A stretch of DNA of 38,910 bases, taken from positions 1 through 38,910 of the forward strand of contig CAMDMY010000023.1 of the NCBI GenBank assembly GCA_945902775.1, given 5' to 3'. This stretch comes from Chryseobacterium gleum (lineage in GTDB: Bacteria; Bacteroidota; Bacteroidia; Flavobacteriales_D; Crocinitomicaceae). The stretch's first letter is position 1; each line of letters opens with the position of its first letter. This document shows positions 34,853-38,910 of this stretch, piece by piece. The position numbers and the translations under genes were made by a program. Below the pieces are notes generated by a model. It searched no databases. It was not told the origin of the DNA and worked only from the letters and a program-made list of their open reading frames with translations.

Positions 34853-36232
34853 ATGATGGAAATTCCTTTTGCAGAATGTTACCGTATAAAAATGGTAGAA
34901 CAAATTTATAGAAGTACCAGAGAAGAGCGTGAAGTTTGGTTAAAAGAGGCAAAAAATAATCTTTTTAATTTAAGATCAGAGCAAGTGTTTATTGATCTTT
35001 TGACAGATTCTGGAACAGGAGCAATGAGTGATAAACAATGGTCTGCAATGATGCTTGGTGATGAAAGTTATGCAGGTGCTTCATCATATTACAAATTAAA
35101 AGATGCTATTACAACTATTTTAGGTTTTGATTACATATTGCCAACGCACCAAGGAAGGGCGGCAGAAAATGTTTTGTTTTCGGTATTGATAAAAGAGGGA
35201 GATATTATACCTGGAAATTCGCATTTTGATACGACTAAAGGTCACATCGAATTTAGAAAAGCAACAGCATTAGACATTACCGTAGAGGAGTCAAAAGATA
35301 CCTCAACGCCTTATCCTTTTAAAGGAAACTTGAATTTAGAAAGGTTAGAAGAATCAATTAAATTACATACAGTTGAGAAAATACCTTTTATATTGATCAC
35401 TGTAACAAATAATACAGCAGGGGGACAACCAGTTTCTTTAGAAAACATTAGAGGAGTTAGAGCAATTGCTAATAAATATGGTATTCCTGTAGTTTTTGAT
35501 TCTGCACGTTTTGCTGAAAATGCCTATTTCATTAAGTTGAGAGAAAAAGGGTTTGAAAATAAATCAATTAAAGAAATTGTTGCTGAAATGTATGAAAATG
35601 CAGATGCGATGACGATGAGTAGTAAAAAAGATGCAATTGTAAATATGGGTGGATTTATTGCAATGAAAAGCAAGGATTTATTCGAAAAAGCAAGTGTATT
35701 TAATATTATGTTTGAAGGATTTGTTACCTATGGAGGAATGTCAGGTAGAGATATGAATGCGTTAGCTCAAGGATTAGATGAAGGGACTGAATTTGAAACG
35801 CTTGAAACGAGAATAAAACAAACGGAATATTTAGGGAATAAATTAATTGAATATGGTGTTCCAATTCAATTGCCTATTGGAGGTCATGCTGTTTTTGTAG
35901 ATGCTAGAAAAATCTTAGGTCACATTCCGAAAGAAGAATTTCAAGCTCAAACTTTGGCGATAGAGCTGTATTTAGAAGGTGGAGTAAGAGGAGTAGAAAT
36001 TGGAGCAATTTTAGCTGACAGAGATCCGAATACGAGAGAAAATCGCTATCCAGCTTTAGAATTGTTAAGATTAGCTATTCCTAGAAGAACATATACAAAC
36101 AATCATATGGATGTCATTGCTGCTTCTTTAAAAAATGTATTTGATCGAAAAAATCAAATTACAAAAGGGTTTAAAATCATAAAAGAAGCTCCTATAATGA
36201 GGCATTTTACAGTAGAGTTAGAAAGAGTTTAA
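34853..36232 (+). CDS. tnaA: Tryptophanase (tryptophan indole-lyase), Bacteroidota type
   Basis: A PLP-dependent beta-eliminating lyase that splits tryptophan to indole, pyruvate and ammonia in the cytoplasm. The 459 residues match the family. Visible motifs are DLLTDSGTGAMSD near 48, THQGRAAENVLF near 97, TNNTAGGQPVS, DSARFAENAYFI and the PLP-lysine segment MSSKKDAIVNMGG (Lys near 257). The C-terminus has RLAIPRRTYTNNHMD. It shares features with tyrosine phenol-lyase (AMSDKQW, YGGMSGRDM), but SARFAENAYF and, from memory, closeness to known Bacteroidota tryptophanases favour TnaA. No tnaB permease or leader peptide is adjacent. Two ATGs in a row could start it. Confidence 0.85.
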   Translation: MMEIPFAECYRIKMVEQIYRSTREEREVWLKEAKNNLFNLRSEQVFIDLLTDSGTGAMSDKQWSAMMLGDESYAGASSYYKLKDAITTILGFDYILPTHQGRAAENVLFSVLIKEGDIIPGNSHFDTTKGHIEFRKATALDITVEESKDTSTPYPFKGNLNLERLEESIKLHTVEKIPFILITVTNNTAGGQPVSLENIRGVRAIANKYGIPVVFDSARFAENAYFIKLREKGFENKSIKEIVAEMYENADAMTMSSKKDAIVNMGGFIAMKSKDLFEKASVFNIMFEGFVTYGGMSGRDMNALAQGLDEGTEFETLETRIKQTEYLGNKLIEYGVPIQLPIGGHAVFVDARKILGHIPKEEFQAQTLAIELYLEGGVRGVEIGAILADRDPNTRENRYPALELLRLAIPRRTYTNNHMDVIAASLKNVFDRKNQITKGFKIIKEAPIMRHFTVELERV

Positions 36233-36272
36233 ACTTTTATATATTAATCGAAATCAGGTTATTAAATTAAGA

Positions 36273-36308
36273 ATGCCAGTAAATAATTTTTTTTACTGGT
36301 ATTTTTAT
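36273..36308 (+). terminator. Terminator of tnaA
   Basis: ATGCCAGTAAA (36273-36283) pairs with TTTACTGGTAT (36292-36302) with one G-U pair, followed by TTTTTA. Confidence 0.75.
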
Positions 36309-36500
36309 GATTAAAAGTTCGAATGAATTTATTTTATAGTTTGCAATGAACGGTTAAATTATTCCTAATAAACTGAGATAAGCAGAATGCGATTTTTTTA
36401 CATATAGAATCAATGTCATTAAATAATTGTGTGAAAAAATAAAATGCGTTAAAAAAATAACAAAACTAAAGTATTATTTTTTATACGTGAGTAACATCCC

Positions 36501-36508
36501 TACTTTTG
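36501..36508 (+). promoter_or_regulatory. Possible -7 element far upstream of the beta-helix gene
   Basis: TACTTTTG (TAnnTTTG) followed by ATATCGAATTC. If used, the 5' leader would be about 235 bases. The rest of the 514-base gap (36233-36746) is AT-rich, with the tnaA terminator and nothing else I can support. Confidence 0.3.
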
Positions 36509-36746
36509 ATATCGAATTCAACGTTTTATAGTTGAAATTTGAATTCGTGTATGTATTCTGATAGATTAAAATCTATAATTGCGCTCAAAATAAAGTAGAA
36601 ATAAATTTTTTTTAATTTTTTAGCACTTTAAATACTCATTTAATAATCAGTACTTAAATTGATAAAAATTGTAAAAGTTAGAATTTATTAATATTTCATT
36701 TTTTTAATTAAAAAATAATTTAAATATCAAACTTTAACAATCTTTT

Positions 36747-38910
36747 ATGAAGTCTAAAAAATTCTTTTTAGGTAAAATTTCCATTTTACTATTTTTTTCT
36801 ATTGCTTTTTTAAATTCCGTTTCAGCTAAAGACATTTTTGTAAATGGAACCTACAATGCTGCAAACGATGTTTACACTAAAGCTATTGGAAATACCGCTA
36901 ATTCAGGTTTAACAGCATTGTTACCTAAGAAAACATTATCTGAAGCAATTAATATCGCAGTTGCTGGTGATGTAATTTATGTTGATGCTGATACCTACAT
37001 TGAAGGGAATTTTACTATTTCTAAAGCAATAACTATTATTGGTGCTGGTTCAGGAAAGACTATTTTTAATGGAAATAACAAGTCTGTTTATTTCGCTAAT
37101 ATAAAATCAAGTAATGTAAGTATTCGAAATTTAAGTGCTACTAAATATTTTTACGATAACAGTTCTTTTGGACAAGTTATCAATATAAACGGTGCATTCA
37201 CTGGAATTAAAATTGAAAATGTTGTAATAACTGATTGTTTAGGAGGTACTTCTACTTTACCTAATCTTTATATTTCTACAGGCGCATCTGTTACAGTTAG
37301 AAACTGTTTTTTTAAATGTTCAGGTTATAACGGTGCAAGAGGTGGTGGAATTTTAGTAAAAGGGGCAACTTTAGTATTAGAAAATACTGTTTTCAAACAA
37401 AGCCAAAACACGCTTGATTATGGAGGTGGTTTGAAAATTGATGGAACTTCAATTGTAACAGTGAAAAACTGTTCGTTTTTCGATTGTATTGGTCAAATTG
37501 GAGGAGGTGCTATTGGAATGTCTGCTGGAAAACTAGATGTTTCTGGAAGTTGTTTTACAGGGAATTTTTCTAGAACAGATGATAATAATTCTGGGGGTGG
37601 AGCTGTTTTCATTAAAGGTGGTTCTGGATCTTTTACTAATTGTTCTTTTTCAAATAACAAGACAACTGCAGGTGGTAATGTTGCAGCTTCTACTTCTGCC
37701 GATGGTGGTGCGATTCGTTTTGCGAATTCAATTTTCACTATGAATACATGTTCATTTCAAACAAATCAAGCAGGTGTTGGAAGTGGTTCTTTAGGTGAAG
37801 ATATCGCATTGATTTCTGGAACTCTAAATTTATCTCAAATTAGATTTGAATCATTATATACTAGTCTTGCATCAGATGTGAATATTTATAGATTAGCTGG
37901 AACAGTATCATTCGCTAATTCTGGTCAACCAGTTACAACAGTTGGTGTTGCTATTACAAAACCTGAAATGAATGGTACTTTTACTTCAACAAATGTTTTA
38001 GCTCCTTCTTTAATTCCTGTTACAGCTTGTGCAAATTCAAACATTATAAATTGTGGTTTTGAATCACCTACATATTGCCAAACTGAAAAAAATCCTCCAA
38101 TTATTTTCCATTGTGTAGATGATAAAACACTTACAAATTGTTCTGGAAATATTCCTGATTTCACAAAATCTCCTGAATTAACTTTTTATGAATATTGTGG
38201 ATACACAGTAACACAATCTATACCTACAACTACTTTAATCAGTTCTATTGGTAATAAAACAGTACCTGTTACAATTACTATTACTGACAACACGGGGAAT
38301 ATATCAAGTTGTACTTTTAACTTAACAATTTCTGGTTGTGGTTGTACACCTACCACCGCACCAATTTTAAATACTCAAAATATTACAGTTCAATTAGATG
38401 CAACTGGAAATTCAATTATTACCGCAAGTCAAATAAATAATGGTTCTGTAGATGCGTGTGGTTTAACAACTTTAACTTATTCTTTAAGTAAAACTACTTT
38501 CAATTGTTCTAATATAGGATTGAATACAATTACTTTTACGGCAACGGATTCAAAAGGTAATACCGCATCTAAATCAGTAACTGTTACTGTACAGGACAAA
38601 ATTGCTCCTACAGTTATAACGCAAAACTTCACAGCTCAATTAGATGCAACTGGTAATGCTACAATTACAACTGCAAACATCAACAATGGTTCTTCTGACA
38701 ACTGTTCTATTAAAACAATTGCTTTAGATAAAACAACATTCAACTGTTCAAACATCGGAGCAAATACAGTAATACTTACACTAGAGGATGTAAACGGTAA
38801 TGTTTCTTCTAAAACTGCAACAGTAACGGTTGAAGATAACATCGCACCAGTAATTTCTGTAAACAACAACTTCACAGCTCAATTAGATGCTACTGGAAAT
38901 GCAGTTATTA
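36747..38910 (+). CDS. Secreted parallel beta-helix protein with tandem Ig/HYR-like repeats (3' partial)
   Basis: The frame from ATG 36747 stays open to the window end (721 codons), so the protein is large and unfinished here. Residues 1-33 are a signal peptide (SILLFFSIAFLNSVSA core). Residues ~35-380 form a right-handed parallel beta-helix, with KTLSEAINIAVAGDVIYVDADTY and many short turns with GGG, N-C and C-S-F motifs. A Cys-rich stretch follows (about 425-535). From about 541 there are tandem ~81-residue Ig/HYR-like units, with QLDATGN at the start, FNCSNIG in the middle and VTVxDxIAP at the end. Such proteins are usually T9SS-exported adhesins; the sorting domain would lie beyond the window. 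Ligand is unknown. Confidence 0.88.
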   Translation, partial: MKSKKFFLGKISILLFFSIAFLNSVSAKDIFVNGTYNAANDVYTKAIGNTANSGLTALLPKKTLSEAINIAVAGDVIYVDADTYIEGNFTISKAITIIGAGSGKTIFNGNNKSVYFANIKSSNVSIRNLSATKYFYDNSSFGQVININGAFTGIKIENVVITDCLGGTSTLPNLYISTGASVTVRNCFFKCSGYNGARGGGILVKGATLVLENTVFKQSQNTLDYGGGLKIDGTSIVTVKNCSFFDCIGQIGGGAIGMSAGKLDVSGSCFTGNFSRTDDNNSGGGAVFIKGGSGSFTNCSFSNNKTTAGGNVAASTSADGGAIRFANSIFTMNTCSFQTNQAGVGSGSLGEDIALISGTLNLSQIRFESLYTSLASDVNIYRLAGTVSFANSGQPVTTVGVAITKPEMNGTFTSTNVLAPSLIPVTACANSNIINCGFESPTYCQTEKNPPIIFHCVDDKTLTNCSGNIPDFTKSPELTFYEYCGYTVTQSIPTTTLISSIGNKTVPVTITITDNTGNISSCTFNLTISGCGCTPTTAPILNTQNITVQLDATGNSIITASQINNGSVDACGLTTLTYSLSKTTFNCSNIGLNTITFTATDSKGNTASKSVTVTVQDKIAPTVITQNFTAQLDATGNATITTANINNGSSDNCSIKTIALDKTTFNCSNIGANTVILTLEDVNGNVSSKTATVTVEDNIAPVISVNNNFTAQLDATGNAVI
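38391..38910 (+). repeat. Tandem DNA repeats coding Ig/HYR-like units
   Basis: CAATTAGATGC starts at 38391, 38637 and 38880, periods of 246 and 243 bases (82 and 81 codons). Similarity is strong enough at DNA level to suggest recent duplication. The third unit is cut by the window edge. Confidence 0.8.

Noticed and set aside
37493-38875. Several 60-80 codon minus-strand ORFs in the beta-helix gene
   Set aside because: Antisense shadows of a long continuous plus-strand frame with signal peptide and repeats.
36747-38910. CRISPR array or phage-tail repeats at the window end
   Set aside because: The repeats are ~81 codons long, coding and in frame, without spacer-repeat alternation.

Overview
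The window looks like a chromosomal stretch from a low-GC member of the Bacteroidota, most likely class Flavobacteriia. Signs of this are strongly AT-rich DNA, Bacteroidota-type promoters (TTTG or TTG upstream of TAnnTTTG), almost no Shine-Dalgarno sites, a type IX secretion (T9SS) sorting domain, and clade-typical families (DUF5606, START-like, 7TM-AraC, GNAT-nitrilase fusion, Bacteroidota-type tryptophanase). Species cannot be assigned from the sequence alone. No rRNA, CRISPR array, transposase or integrase was seen.

Layout. (1) 1-2033: end of a manganese/zinc/iron ABC transporter operon whose first permease is fused to a DtxR/MntR-type repressor. A candidate promoter-sRNA-terminator unit follows at 2081-2210. 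(2) 2266-4849: pirin (minus) and purT (plus), separated by a multi-hairpin intergenic element. (3) 4914-10357: surface polysaccharide genes, with wecB, a glycosyltransferase and an FkbM methyltransferase in one minus-strand operon and a Wzx-type flippase plus an orphan gene divergent from it. (4) 10434-15372: two divergent subtilisin-like proteases, one with a T9SS domain, then a DUF5606 gene. (5) 15443-21413: a minus-strand run of START-like protein, LptF/LptG-type permease and two glycosyltransferases with overlapping ends, plus a GNAT/carbon-nitrogen hydrolase fusion. (6) 21716-29274: tRNA-Met(CAT) followed by a type I restriction-modification island (hsdM, KilA-N-like gene, hsdS, small membrane protein, decayed gene, hsdR). 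(7) 29325-36232: shikimate kinase, transglutaminase-like protein, Lon, a membrane AraC-type regulator, tryptophanase. (8) 36747 to the end: a secreted beta-helix protein with tandem Ig/HYR-like repeats, running off the window.

The most interesting region is the restriction island. The 3' end of tRNA-Met plus its terminator (about 44 bp) is repeated with one mismatch and one indel at the right edge, as if the island had inserted at the tRNA. Four genes of the island carry five short palindromic elements in frame, one in tandem duplicate. They share the core CTTCGACTNNGCTCAG or a shorter relative, and their flanks vary in a compensatory way so that a short stem is kept. I saw no copy elsewhere in the window. 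At one of them the KilA-N-like protein appears to have lost its middle, and the gene pair before hsdR is partly decayed.

How the genes work together: the wecB/GT/FkbM/Wzx block and the LptF/GT block both point to cell-envelope glycan and LPS assembly. The proteases and the beta-helix protein are exported or surface products. The metal transporter-repressor fusion links uptake and sensing in one membrane protein.
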